A DNA stretch of 64,000 nt, from contig JAIVEN010000003.1 in NCBI GenBank assembly GCA_026686845.1, forward strand, positions 3,474,501-3,538,500, written 5' to 3'. This document shows, piece after piece, positions 33,390 to 46,563 of this stretch. Numbering within the stretch: position 1 is the first letter of the stretch; each line of letters begins with the position of its first letter. The notes below the pieces were generated by a model. It was not told the DNA's origin. It worked only from the letters and a program-made list of their open reading frames with translations, and searched no databases. The position numbers were made by a program, and so were the translations under genes. This stretch comes from Adenanthera pavonina. Lineage: Eukaryota > Streptophyta > Magnoliopsida > Fabales > Fabaceae.

Positions 33390-35954
33390 TGTAACAACCC
33401 TTAGTATACTATTCTAGACTTAGTTGTAAACTAACAAGAAGTATACTTAATGATATGTACAGGACAGGAAAAACCAAGATGGAGGAAGAGCAAAGAGGAG
33501 ACAAAACCCTCTCATATCATGGCCTGAATAGGGGATGCTGTGGCAAACGAGCCAAAACTTGGATGAATTTTTCAGATAGTAGGGTCTCATGGCGCGGCGA
33601 ACTTACCTCTGACTGTGATACCAGACCGAAAATCTTTTTAAATCAGACGAGTCTCAATCAGCCGAACGATAAAGAATTTGGAGGATGGAGCATTTTCTCT
33701 GCTAAGGTTCGAGATTTCTGACACTTGGGGGTGATTTTTGGACCTAGGGAGTTTGAGTAATTGTTGGTAAGTTGTTCTTGATAGCCCTTCTCTCTTTTCT
33801 CTTCAGTTTTGTGTTGGAATCTAAGTTCATACATGGGGTTTCTAGTTTGGACCAAAATCTATCGATTAAAATGAATATAATGGGATCAATGAAGTGTGAT
33901 TTAGTGTTAATAATGCTTGGGTATGAGTTTTAGAGGGAGTGTATGTGATTTTGCTTAAACCCTAGCTTTGTCTTGTGTGTGAGAGCTTGGGATCTGAAAT
34001 GTATAACATTGGTTATGATTTGAATGCTTGTATAGGACTCGTTGATGCATGAAAGTGTTGTTGGAACTATGGGTTAAGCCTGAATGGTTAAATTGTGAAT
34101 TTTGGTTGCTATAAGTATTATGTTAATTAAAGATATTATGGCATTATAGAGGTTATTTGGTTGATTGGAGGAGTTCAAATCGTGGGTTGCAATCTAAAAG
34201 CTTGTGAGAATCATGTATGTGACATCGATAATTTAAGATAACCAGGTGTTTGTGATATATATTTTATATGTTGATATATATATGTATATATACATGTTCC
34301 TTTTTATATCACGATATTGGTTATATATATGTATGGTTTTTTACATATTTTGGTATGCACATGGCTGTTTGAAATGTGATGTTTTTTATAATGTGTATGT
34401 TTGATTTGTACCATCCCTACACCATTGCATGCTAGCATAACCATGATAATGAAATGAAGATGATATATATGTATTTAAAGGCATATTAGCATGTCATTGA
34501 CATCATCACCATTGATGTATATTGTGAGGTAGATGTTGGGGTGATGATGAGATGTGATATGATGATGATATGAGAAATGATGATAATTGATATGTTATGA
34601 TGATGATATTATATGATGATTTGAAGAAGGATCCTTGTTGCTAAATATTCTCCGATGGCCCAGAGCGCCAAGCGACAGTAGACTGCACTTTCCCTAAATC
34701 ACCACTAATTCGAGGTGGTCTAGGGGAAGGAGAGTCATGATTCAAGTACTAGTGTAACCTTTGGCCTGGTTGCATTAGTGTGAGGTGAGCTTGGTGATAT
34801 CGCAGAATCAGTCTTCACCAACTGTTGGAAGGAAATCATCTATTAGAAATGTCCTATTATGATGCTAGCCCATGGTTCTAGTCTTGTGCGAGGGAAAACA
34901 TGCATACCATCTCATTTTTCTTTGCATTGCACCATGTCCATATATGTGTGAATTATCTATATAGGTTACCTGTGGTTGCATTCTCGATTACTGAGACTTT
35001 GTCTCATACCCCGTCCCATGACTAACATTTCAGGTGAAGGCTCTGGTACTAGTCTAGAGAAGAAAAAGGAATTGTAGTCTCTCCGGCATTGGAAATATTC
35101 AAGTCAACAGTAGTGTGTGTATTGTCTATGTTATGTATTATGCCAAGTAGGATAGTATGTTTGTAATTAATATGAGAACAATGATATTGTGATAATGATG
35201 GTTATAGAATGTTGATGATGATGAATGACATGTGATGATATCAATGATGATGTGGTTTGGTTATCTTCATGAATGGTTGTATGTGTGTGGTGATGATGTG
35301 AACACCGATATAGGTTATTATTGTTGGAGTAGGTGTCTGTGTGTCGAAATGGCTGTATGTAGGAGCCCAAAAAGGGTTTTTGGCCTAGTATGTGCATTCC
35401 GGGCATGTAGCCTACTATATAGAATTGGGGTTCAAGGAGGTCAAATCTCAGAAGAGTGGTTCCTCTAAGATGAAACCTTCTTGGACAGGTTGATTAAGTC
35501 AAATGGGACTTGTGTGGATGGTCCATAGTGTTTAAATTACTTTTGGTAGCAATTAAAGCACTTAAGGTTTGAGTTTTTGTAAAAAAGTGGTTAAAACGAT
35601 GTTAGGTGTCCAAAATCTCTATACAGAGATGGATTTAATTGAAATTTGTATCTATAGTTAGATTAGGATGAGATTGACTTATAGGAGTTAGAATCAAATT
35701 AATCGAAGGTTGAAGCATGAAGTTATGCATGTCAGAAATTCGTGCCAAAAAGTTGTAACTTGCTGATATGGTATCAGCAAGGGGCGTCATTGTGCCAAAA
35801 GCTTGGCCTTGGTGCCAAGTGGTTTTGCTTATCCCAAGCCATGGCAGTACTGTAGCTCGCCATGGCTTAGTCCTATTTTGATGTTATTTAGAGTTTTTCT
35901 AGGTTTTGTTCTTTTGGGAGTTGTTTTCGAGGCTTTTAAGAGTAAGTTGTTACA
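33390..35954 (+). repeat. 3' LTR of the old gypsy element
   Basis: 2565 bp from TGTAACAACCC to TTGTTACA. It is the best-preserved reference copy for the family in this window. The centre (about 34230-34620) is rich in 'atatgatgatgat' microsatellite-like sequence. Confidence 0.8.
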
Positions 35955-37525
35955 AACACATGCAACCTATATCATCATTCCACAAAAATATGCGTATGGT
36001 GCAATGAATTGCAAAATGATATGGTATGCATGTTCTCCCTTGTACACGGCTAAAATCACCCAAATAGATGATTCTCGTCCAGTAGTCGATGAAGATTGAT
36101 TCCGGAATATCACCAAACTTACTTCACATTAGTGCATCCGACCAAAGGTCACACTAATGCTTGGACTGTGGTTCTTCTTCCCCTAAATCACCTAAATTGG
36201 TGGTGATTTAGGGAAGGTGCATCCCTAAATCTACTACTACCTGGCTCTCCTGGCCATATGAGAGAATTTAGTGGTAGGGATATTTTATCATATCATTGTC
36301 ATATCTCATATCATCATCATATCACATCTCATTATCACGCCAACATCCACCTCGCAACATGCATCAAATGGTGATGATTTCAATACCATGCTAACATGCC
36401 TCTAAACATATATATATATATATGTATGTATATCACAATTATAATCATCATCATGGTCATGCTAGCATGCAATGGTGTGGGGATGCCATAAAATCACACA
36501 TACACATCGTATACAATCATCATATCTCAAATAACCGTATACATACCACAATATGTAGAAAAACCATACACATACACAACTAATATTGTGGTATGAATAA
36601 GAACATGCATATATACATATATCAACATATAACACATAAATCACAAACATCCGGTTACCTGAAATCATCGACACCATACACATGGTTCTCATAAGCTTTC
36701 GAATTGCAAACCACCACTTGAACTCTTGCGATCAACAAAACACCTACTACAATGTCATAATATTCCCAATGAATATAATATTCATAACAACCAAAATCCA
36801 CAATTCAACCATTTAAGCTTAACCCATAGTTCCAACAACATAATTACACACTAATGAGATCAAATTAATCATCCACATCATAATCATAGTCATACATTTT
36901 GGATTTCACACTCCCTTCACAATTTCTAATTTAGGGTTCCACTCAAACTCATAACAATCAACCAAAACTTATACCCAAAGCTTCCTAACACTACATAACA
37001 CCTCCATAATGCCAATACAAGCATTTTGATTGGTTAAAACCTTGACAAATCCAAAATATAGCATACTCCCATGGATTCCAACCGAAATTCATAGAGAAAA
37101 GAGAGAAAAAGAGGTCAAGGATCACTTACTAGCCAAGAATGAAGCTCCTTAAGGCTAAAAGTCACTCCTAAAGGTCGAACTTCTTAAACCCTAGCTCAAC
37201 TTCTCTATTTCTCCCTCTGATTCGTTTTGTTTTGTCGACTGAAACTTGTCTAATTTAAACAAATTTTGCTACTCTCACCATGGTGCCAACAAGCTCGCTA
37301 CGACGTAAGTGCTCTTGGCCTAGCAAATTTTTGAGTTACCACGAGTGTCTTGTCATAGCGACCTTGTACCTCATTGTGGTGTTACCTTTCTTTGTTTCAA
37401 ATTTCAAATTTTGTCCCGTTTTGCTTCTTTCTGCAATTTTGGTTCCTCCAGTGCTGTAAGAAATACAAGGCAACTTCTTATTAGCTTAAGACTAAGTTCA
37501 GGATAGTGTAATGAGGGTTGTTACA
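35955..37525 (-). repeat. Partial LTR of the same family, reversed
   Basis: A reverse-orientation LTR from its centre to its terminus, ending GAGGGTTGTTACA at 37525. The remaining part should lie left of the old gypsy element but is missing, so the gypsy copy probably inserted into this LTR and the left part was then lost. Small ORFs inside have no support. Confidence 0.65.
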
Positions 37526-38009
37526 TGATACATTAATCTTGGAAATTATATGTGATTTGATTATTTGAGTATTTTGTTTGGTAAACTAGATTAATCTCAT
37601 ATTTTGGTTGAATTATGTCTGCTATTCTTTTCTTTTGAAAGTAAATTCAAGAATCCAATTTTATTACTTAATGAAGTTATATATATATATACATAATATG
37701 ACTTTTCAAATGATATTTTACTGATTTATCTTTATATATAGCACACTAAAAGTGAAATAACAATCTCATATTGGAGTTTAATATGAAACAACCACTAATC
37801 CAATCCGGAACTATCCTATAACCAAACCCTAATTGAACTAGTTTTCAACCAAACCCGCTAACCAATGAAAACCGGTAGGTCCTAGTTTAAAATGATAATT
37901 AAGACTTTTGGGCTTTGATGAAGATACCTTGGCCCATGACCAAATTTAATCTTCATGCTCGCTTGTGGTGCCTGATAAAACAATTAAGCCCCACTATACT
38001 TCCTTCTGC
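37526..38009. other. Intergenic, partly similar to the CRK 3' flank
   Basis: About 45 bp at 37529-37573 match the CRK downstream flank at 22709-22755 with a few differences. Nothing else was recognised. Confidence 0.4.
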
Positions 38010-38014
38010 ATTAG

Positions 38015-40300
38015 TGATAAGCTGTGTTGAGCTATACAATTTAATACTAAGTGTTAAAATTTTTTGCAATATAGGGGCAATATAGGTCATGTTCTCAAGG
38101 AGGAAACAGCTAATATGCAAGCAAGAGTATGAATTCCTTAGTTAAAATAAAAAAAAAAGCACTTAAATGTAAAAAAAAGCAATTATTAAAATTAAAACTA
38201 AGCGAAATTAACTATATTAAAATGCAATAAATTAATGCAACTAATTAAACTGTAATGTAACTAAAATGTAAATCTAAACTAGTCCTAAATGAAATGAAAT
38301 ATAGCTAAACTAAACTTACTACTAATTAACTAAGTAAAATGCTAATAAACTAATGCAAATACAACTATATATATATAAATTTTTTTTATGAAATGCAATG
38401 CTAACTACTCTATATGCTAATGCCAACTACAACTAAGATTTGGGAGCTTTTGTTTTTAAATTTTGAAATTAAAGCTAAATTTATATAAATAAATAATTAA
38501 AACAACAAACTAATACTAATCAAGATTAAAAATAAGATAAGAATTCAATTATGAAAATGTGGATCATACATGGGCTTGGCAAGTAACTTGAGTCTATCTT
38601 AACATGAGTCCAATTAAACTATGAATGGGTAAGATCTTCATTAAACAAATTAGTTAGATTAAATACTTAATTACTTTAAGCAACATGTAAATAATTAATT
38701 GATCCTAGATACCTCTAGTTAATTAATCACCTTGAATCATTCTAATCCAATTAATTAAGCTTAATATCAATATTAATTGAGTTTATATTAAATCTAGAAA
38801 ATTGAGTAAAATTATCTAATTAATCCAAATTAGATAATTAACTCCCTAATTTTTTTGAACTACATATAGCATTATCTAGATTGCATTATAATCCAATGAA
38901 CTAATTAGGATATCACCAAATTGAGACAAAATACACAAAAATCCAGACCAGAAACAAGCACAAATACAACTCAAATCAACATTAAACAAACATAATAATA
39001 TATACAATACATTCCAAATTCAAATCCAGTCTCCAATCATCAAAATATTTATAAATTTTTACCAATCCTAATTTAAAAAACCTAAGCTAAAATAAAATTA
39101 AATTAAGAAATATCAAGATGATAAAATAGAAAACTTCTCATTCCTCCATTGCTGTTCCATCAAGCTCAATACCCAAATTGTATGCCTACTCCATGAATGG
39201 TTCACCAAGAAACTAAGCTAGCATAGCGTTGAAGCACAACCCAAGAATGTAAGTAGGAATTTTGACCATGAATAAGATGAAGCTGAAAATGAGGACGGCA
39301 CCCACGGGCTTCAACTTCTCCTTGAAGATTCCTGAATTGTACTCCCATGGGCAAGAGAAGAGAGGATGAAAAGGATGGAAGAATGATGAAATGGAAGGTA
39401 AAAATGAGAAGAAATGATGGTTGGGCAGAAGATGTTGATGAAGGAACGGAGGAAAACGGCCAAGAATTGTAGAAATGGAAGCTTGAAGGGGTTGTCAATG
39501 GTGGAAATGCAGAACGAAAGAGAGAAGAGAAAGAGAGAGGCGGCTGCTTGGTTCTCTGTGAGAGCGTGAGGATTTGAAAGATGAGAAATAAAAAAAGGCT
39601 AAGGGCGCGCTTGGCTTCAAGAAAAATAGTGCAAGAAACGTAAGGTGAAATAATAAAAATAAATATAAATATAAATAGATAAATAACAATGAGGAAAAAT
39701 GGGAAAGTTGGAAAAATAAAATTTTCATAAAATTTTTCAATTTTAATGGCCAAAATATCCCTTTAAAATTTTAACTTCAATGGACCATGATCTACAAAAA
39801 AAATATTATATCAGATAGATTATATTCCTAATAAAACAAAATGTAATATAAATCAAAGTAAATTTTGATCAAAAAAATTAAATTAATTCTAGGATAAAGT
39901 TTAATCTCAATTTTGAGAAAAATTATGAGTTAAAATGATAAAAATAAGGAACTAAAAACATAAGAAAAAAAGTTTTCAAAACTCTTTGACAATTTCACCC
40001 ATTGATGGGTCAATTCTTAATCATTTCTCTAATCATAATTAGACCACAAATGACCTATAATTATATTAAGAATTATTAAATAAAATAAAATAAAATAGGA
40101 AGAATTAAATCATTAGAATAATTTGGGAGGTAAAAATAATCAAATTAAAGCTTAATTTCTAAAAATCATCCCAAAATTCTTATTTATTCCAAATTAAGGC
40201 TAACTGCATAAATATTTTTTAAATAACACAAAATTAGCTAAAATTCAATAAAAAATACTTAAAAAGGAGAAATAAAAATGATAAAAATTCATGATTATCA
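38015..40300. mobile_element. Solo LTR of a second family (TGATA...TATCA)
   Basis: It starts TGATAAGCTG and ends CATGATTATCA, so the 5-bp ends are a perfect inverted repeat. It is flanked by a perfect 5-bp target duplication ATTAG (38010-38014 and 40301-40305). At 2286 bp it is AT-rich without retroelement coding sequence. The 183-codon frame at 39202-39753 (minus) is low-complexity, Phe/Ser/Leu-rich, and lies wholly inside it, so I treat it as spurious. Such ends occur in some Ty3/gypsy lineages, but the lineage and orientation are not determined. Confidence 0.8.
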
Positions 40301-40305
40301 ATTAG

Positions 40306-41411
40306 ACAATGTGGGAGTACTTCCCCACTTCTCAATAATCACCCTTCCTCTCTTCTAGTTCGTGACTTTACATGCCTTTCTCTTTGCTTTCTATTTTTTT
40401 AATCTAGATGTTACAATAAACCCAAGCCATTGTGATCCCTCCCCTGATTAACATATCTTGCATGCCTTTCCCATCGCGTACAAATTCAAGCAAATACCTA
40501 CTTGTTTATTTGATTGTACCACTCCTCATAAACTGCGTGACATTAATTAATCCTCCTGACATTATTAATGAAAAAAGATTTTATGACTAAGATTTTATTT
40601 GTAATATGGAGCAGCTAAAACATAGTTCTTGATGTATGAAATGCAGGTTTTATATGGGGAAAATGAGACCGTTGTCACTCTTCGCAAACAACTTGAACGT
40701 TCCTCCTCTTGCCATCAACTTTTAATAAAGCCACAATATTTTTTAATTATTATCAACCACTAATAATTTCTTTTAATTTTTTCCTATTAATATTATTAGA
40801 AAACCCTCACCTTTACACCAAAAAGAACACCCTCCACCTAGCCTGCCTACCATTTGAATTGAAATTTGAGAAGTCCCACAAATATCATCTTGCAGTGACT
40901 AATAAATTATTAGATAAAAAATTTAAAATTCATTTTTTCACTACTTTATTATGACTACATTAATATCATATATATTTTTTTGTTGATGAAGCTGTACTTA
41001 ATAATTTTCTTAAATAACTATTGTTAATAGATTGTGGATATTTTTATTTCTAATTTATTCCATTTCATACTCATTATTTTAATATATAGCTTTATTTTAT
41101 TTCATATTTATATTAAAAATTTCAATTATAGAAAAATTTAAAAAGCCTTAAAAATGGGTAAAGTTTATGTTATATTTTATATATGTTATTTAAAATATAT
41201 TATTTTATTTATTACTGGTCAGATCTGGGTCAAATCAAACCTTGAAGTAGTGCCTTGTAAAATTTAATATCTGATGTGGTTATAGAAACATTGGTCTCGA
41301 CATTGCTATGGTAGACTTTTATTAAATATTTGAATAGCCTAACCATCGATTTGGTTAAGCACGTGATCATGACTTTGAAATATCAGGTAATGTTTCCCAA
41401 TTATTGAATCG
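40306..41411. other. Intergenic, no gene recognised
   Basis: AT-rich sequence with no supported ORF or element. Confidence 0.6.
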
Positions 41412-41542
41412 AAATCCTCAATAAGTCATTGGCCACAAAAAAAAGAAATCCCCAATAAGTCATTGGCCACAAAAAAAATAAAAGAAATCCCCAATAAGTC
41501 ATTGGCCACAAAAAAAATAAAAGAAATCCCCAATAAGTCATT
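41412..41542. repeat. 39-bp tandem repeat, about 3.5 units
   Basis: Units begin 'aaatccccaataagtcattg' and contain 'gccacaaaaaaaataaaag'. The first unit is 34 bp because it lacks 'ataaa', the next two are 39 bp, and the last is partial. No spacer diversity, so it is a minisatellite and not a CRISPR. Confidence 0.85.
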
Positions 41543-42089
41543 CGAAGACGATTGAGCACACGTTTCCAATGGTATACAAAGCTGACCTCTCACATCCTTG
41601 CAAGCATCCGTGAAGGGATACGACAACGTAAGTTTTGTTTTCTTGCCGTTTACTTTGGAAACAATAGCCGTCACGCAAGAGAAGCCACCATTAAATTAAT
41701 AGTCTTTTCTATTCAACAGCGAGGAATTCAGAGAGACGACATTGCCGTTTACTTCGAAAACAATCGCTTGAACTAGACATTACTGACCTCTTCCCATTCC
41801 ACCCTCTCCGAAAACTGTTTCTCTAACCAGCCTGATTCCCAATTTATGTGTAATATACATGTATGAAATCACAAATACATACAGACACATTTGTATATTA
41901 ACATATATAATCATGGTTAAAGTTGAGAAAAAAAAGAAGATACATACAATCATCGTTGAGATTGAGAAAAAAAAGAATATTTCATTTTGATTAAGAATTT
42001 TGTCTAATATTCAAACAAAAAAAAAAAATTTTTAATATAAGAAGAAAATATTAACTTAAATAAACTAAAGGTATAATATTCAAATTATA

Positions 42090-42560
42090 ATTATTTTTTC
42101 TCCCTTCCCCTCCTAACTTAAACAAGGTAACATTAAAATCCTTCAATTAAAATCCCTCATTTTCCCTCCAAATGAGGTAAAATTAAAATCTCTTCTTTTC
42201 CCTCTCCTTCCTTTCCCTCCATTAAAATCCCTTCCCTCCCTTCTCCCCTCCTTTGAACCAAACATATCCTAAGGTATTTCATATTTTATAAGTGAGACCA
42301 AGAAGAGACGTAACAAGACTAACCAGTATATTGTGTAGTTGAGTTATGAAAAAATAAAGGGTATTTTGATCATATTGGACATAATAACATATTTTTCCCC
42401 CAAATTACCCCATTTTGGGGGGAAAATATATAAGGGGAGGGGAGGAAAAATTTTAATAATATTTTCCCTCCCCTCCTCTAATTATTTGATTGCTAAACAA
42501 GGGGAGGGGAGCAAAATCCCTCCCCTTCCTTTCCCTTCCCCCCAACCAAACATACCATAA
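42090..42560. repeat. Polypyrimidine/polypurine-rich repeat region
   Basis: Long runs of C/T with embedded 'ttaaaatccctt' words (42090-42255) and G/A blocks (42413-42455, 42500-42515) alternate with C/T blocks. Each half ends in 'aaccaaacata(t/c)c.taag', a phrase common at the ends of plant MITEs ('cttatggtatgtttggtt' on the minus strand). This may be two adjacent or nested MITE copies. The superfamily is unresolved. Confidence 0.45.
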
Positions 42561-43062
42561 GTCAACCCTCTCTAAATATGGATTTAGACACTACAGGGAA
42601 TCTGAATTCGCTTTTTCATTGCAAAACTTTCATAAATTGCACTGTCATCCATTTCATAAATTGCTATTGCGTCCTTAAGGAATTTAAAAATAACAAAATG
42701 GGGAGAAACTTCCAGTTATCCCATTGCCTTGTCTTAAATTAAGCAATATTTTAAAATTAAACCAGTCATTGGATTTATTTAACATATTGATTCAAGATTT
42801 ATTCATTGAATCATTTATAATTAAACGTCTCGTGTTTGCTCTTCCACAAGAGGGTGTGATCGAATTTCAATTTTTTTCATGTTAGAAAATATTAGGATTA
42901 TTCTCAATGAGGTCTAGGCCAGCTAAAGTTTGGCTACAGAGCAAGAACATCACGCATATCTGTATATATTCCCTGGCACAATTCATATAATGACAACTGT
43001 CCCACTAATAGCTGCTAAGAATCTTGCGTATACGAGGGAATTATTTGAGTACAAACATAGAA

Positions 43063-43086
43063 AATATATATATATATATATATATG
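43063..43086. repeat. (TA)n microsatellite
   Basis: About eleven TA units in intergenic DNA. Confidence 0.8.
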
Positions 43087-43654
43087 TAGCTAATATATGC
43101 TATTTAACAAACTCTAATGATCGCGTAATAAGCTATTCTGATAAGCGTGAGTACTGCTACTTACATTTCTTCATGATCCAAACATAACCTTAATTACCTC
43201 GGTGATTACACTATAACATAACAATTTTGAGTTGTTTATATACGTGTAGCTTTAAATATTTGTTATTAGATTATTGAGTAAAAAATATGATGCATAAATA
43301 ATCTTTTACGATTGAACAACACGTGATTTATTTTGGATAAAACGCTACATGATTAAGTTAAGAAAAAAAGTTCTGTTTCCATTTTAAATTTCGATTGAAA
43401 TATGTTATTAGAAACAATTTTGAAAATTTATTTTAACTTATCCTTTAAATGTGTTTCTGGCCAGAAAATTCTTTCAAGTTAACTATCTTAAACTTATCGT
43501 TATGTCCAATATTAAAACCTCATTAGTTCAATCATTTTCCAGAAAAAAACTTCATTAGGTCCGTAAGTCTTCTTTGAACGGTCAAACCCCATACCTTATT
43601 CACTGTCACACTCTCCCCGCAAAGTCAACCCTACACATAAATATTCGGAGCCAA

Positions 43655-43888
43655 TCTCAACAAAAGATGCTTTAACGTCCTAATCTGCTTCCCTTATTTA
43701 CCTTCATATTTTAGTCATGCTGCACTCTTAACGGCATTGTTTCGGACCCACAGACCCATCTTCTTTACGCCTGGTGCACCCCATACAACAGGTTTGTCAT
43801 TACATCTCCATCTTCAATGACATGTAAATGCAATATTTGAAGACAGAGAGCAGATCAGTGACCAAAACAAGAACTTCGCAACGGCAAG
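43655..43888 (+). pseudogene. Truncated copy of CRK exon 1
   Basis: It aligns by eye with 17277-17513 of the CRK gene, sharing 'ttaccttcatatt', 'actcttaacggcat', 'cccacagacc', 'gagcagatcagtgaccaaaa' and other blocks, with small deletions. The third codon is TAA and several frameshifts follow, so it cannot be translated. Similarity stops abruptly after 'acggca', where an LTR-like sequence begins at 43889. No other exons were seen next to it. Confidence 0.85.
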
Positions 43889-46563
43889 TGTAGCAAATTT
43901 ATTTAAACCTTCCAACACCGCAAGTATATTTGTCATACCAAGTAATATAGTATGAATAAGAGTAGCATCCCTTGAGGATTCTCACCCACTAACGACCAAA
44001 TAGCAATCAGTTATTTTCTCTCAAGTCAAGTTCAACTACCAATTGCAAAAATTAATTAAGAACACAAACTAATAGCGAGTATCAAACAGTTCAAGAGGCA
44101 GCTAAGATTTATTAATCTATTATTATTTGCTTCATTAAAATTTATTTCAGCTTAGGCGATTGTTGATTCATATTACACTTTCTTTTTCATCTGGAGTTTT
44201 CTGTTGTTTATAAGCATATTTTGAACTACTCATAAACCTATCCAAAACCAATTTTATAATTCCGTATAATAATTAGTTTCATATGACAGTTATTGCTTTA
44301 CTCTGTTATGATGACATAGGGTCTCGAGGCATATTCCTATCCTAAACATGAATTAAATTATTTAATTCAGACTTGCACTACTTTGTTCAAAGTCTATTCA
44401 TTGCGTTAAAATAGGTCTTTCTTGGCGGTTATTTTGCTTTTCATTGACGGTTATAAACCACCAATAATCCCAGTGCTGAGAAAAGTGAAGGCTTTCGTTA
44501 GCGGTTAAAAACCGCAAACGAATATAGACATACGTGAATATAGACATACGTTGGTGGCTGTATTAATAAGCCGCAAAGGAAAATTATTATTTTTTAAAAG
44601 TAATTTGTTATTTTGGTTACTTTTGTTAGTGGTTATATTTAATAACCACCAACTAAAGTCTAATTTTTTTTAACAAGTCAGAATTTTTATTTACTTTCAT
44701 TGGCAGTTGTTTAAATAATGCCAATGAAAGTTTTAAATTTTTTTAAATATATTTTCATTTTACACTCTAACCAACCTATTTGAGTACAAAATTCCAAAAC
44801 CAGTATCCAAAAATTTCTTAAACAATCGTAGCCATAGTCTTCTTTAACAACACCCAAAATATGCATATCTCATAAAAATTTTGCAAATCTACTATAAAAA
44901 AACAATGAATTATATCTTTTTCTTTTTCTTTTTTCTATATATATATATCTTCCCAATGTACAAATCTCATCAAAATTTTAGACATACAAATCTTAAGACG
45001 GAGTTAGCATTGAGGAAGGAGGTAGAGTTGGCAATTATTTTTAGACATACAGATCTGGACGTTAAGGCTGGCGAGGAAGGTAGTGTCACCACCATAATCA
45101 TCATACAAATCTAGCTTGGAGTTGAGGTCATTAAGGATGTTGGTGACGGTAACGAACTGAGAGGGAAGCCATAACTCAACATTTAGAGCTTTAGTGAGAT
45201 ATGATCAGAAAATGAAGAGAGAGAGAGAGAGAAAAGATGAAGAGGTGAGGGGTGTTTTCGGAGGAGGTATATCATGCGAAGGAGAGAGAAATGACAAGTA
45301 GCTAAAAAATAGAGAAAGAGAAGTGAGGAAAATCATTTGAGCTGTTGGATTTCTTTTTATCAATGGCTACACTTTCTGATTTGTGCCTTGTGCTTTTTTT
45401 GAAATAAAATTTTTAAAACTTTTGTTTGTGGTTTCAGAAATAACCGCCAAGAAATGTGAACCACCAACAAAAATGAAGTTTAAGACTTTTGTTGGTAATT
45501 ATAAAAATAACTGTCAAGAAAAATCTAACATTTTTTGTGGTTATTTCTGGAACCGCCAACAAAAGTCTCCACCTCATTTTGTTAGTGTTTTTCCATATAA
45601 TCGCTAACTATTAAGCACCATGAAAAGCTACTTTTGGCATAGTGATTTCAAAGTTTCTTTTCCAAGTTTAGCCAAAACATTTAAATCCTTTTCTTTGAGT
45701 TGGCCAAACAAATAGAATAGGAAATAAAACTTAATTGCATAGACAAAAGAGTCAATAAAGTCAATTGTCAAGCTTAAAGCAAAAGTAACATAGCAAATAG
45801 CTTCATCATAAACCTAAGCCTTAAGAGTTCAACCACACATGGGATTCATACAACTGGTAACAGATAAGTCTAAACTATAATCCATGAGAGAAAAGGAGAA
45901 AAAAAGAGTTTAAAAGGAGTAAGGAGTCGAAATCCCTTCCAAACCACATACTCAAAGCTAGCCAACCAGCACTTCTAGATCTCTATAGCCTCTAGCCTCT
46001 CTATGAGCCTGCATATTATTCATAATTGCCTCATTGGTCTAAGATTGAAATATATGAGTAGCTAGGGTTTCAAAGACTCAAAACATAGTGTTTCAGTAAA
46101 TGGATGGAAAAAAATGATGTCCTTGTGACTTGAACTAGTGCCAGGTGATGCAGGAACCTTCATACCCAGCATTAGGTGCTTCTAAAACTCATTAAATCAT
46201 CATGTGCAAGTTAATTCAATGCCAGCTTTCACAAGTCACCTATATACATCCAATCACTTTGAGCATAATTTTGATTATGATAACATTGGAATTTCAAAAA
46301 ACTCAACATGAAAGTTGTAGATCATTTTCTTAACATTCCAACGCAGCTTAAATTGTCTTAATTAGATTTTTTAGCATGGCAAATATGATTTTAGGTTTAA
46401 ATACTTCTTTTTTCATGTAACATTTACTCATATGAGTGATGTAGCACAAAATAAAATATAATGGGTGAAAACTAAAAATAGGACTGCAAAGTGATCAAAT
46501 AAATTAAATAGGACCCCTAGAATAATTAACAAAAACATAAATAAATAAATAAACATGCATATA
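43889..46563. repeat. LTR-like sequence of unknown family, carrying a CACTA insertion
   Basis: It begins TGTAGCAAATTT where the CRK exon copy breaks off. It contains a 'ccgcaagtatatttgtcataccaagtaatatag' type passage and 'tcccttgaggattctcaccc', phrases I associate with plant LTR ends. The CACTA copy 44399-45644 lies within it. No second boundary or target duplication was found, so both the right edge and the identity are uncertain. Confidence 0.3.
44399..45644. mobile_element. Complete non-autonomous CACTA element
   Basis: The left end (CATTGCGTTAAAATAGG) and the right end, read on the minus strand (CACTATGCCAAAAGTAGC), correspond to the CACTA ends of 2795-14597. The 3-bp target duplication ATT is perfect (44396-44398 and 45645-45647). 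Both ends carry subterminal repeats of 'cggttat / aaccaccaa / ggcggtta' words (44412-44720 and 45418-45610). It is 1246 bp with no transposase. The stretch 45340-45644 aligns with 14340-14597, showing the same family. It contains a short (GA)n run near 45215. Confidence 0.8.

Larger units (their letters stand above)
28472..35954 (+). mobile_element. Old, decayed Ty3/gypsy chromovirus
   Basis: A plus-strand element with a truncated 5' LTR (28472-28987), PBS, degraded gag-pol (29136-33346), purine-rich tract and a 3' LTR (33390-35954). Many TGG-to-TAG type stops, frameshifts and an integrase deletion show it is dead. The C-terminal remnant KLVKVLW...WE...RYPELF is chromodomain-like, which places it near the same Tekay-type lineage as the young element. 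Its LTRs define the family of solo LTRs found throughout the window. Confidence 0.85.

Noticed and set aside
39202..39753. 183-codon ORF on the minus strand with a Phe/Ile-rich segment
   Set aside because: Low-complexity, no recognisable domain, and it lies entirely in a TSD-bounded solo LTR (38015-40300).
41412..41542. Repeat-containing small ORF (NDLLGISFIFFVA repeats)
   Set aside because: The peptide repeat only reflects a 39-bp minisatellite; no start context or domain.
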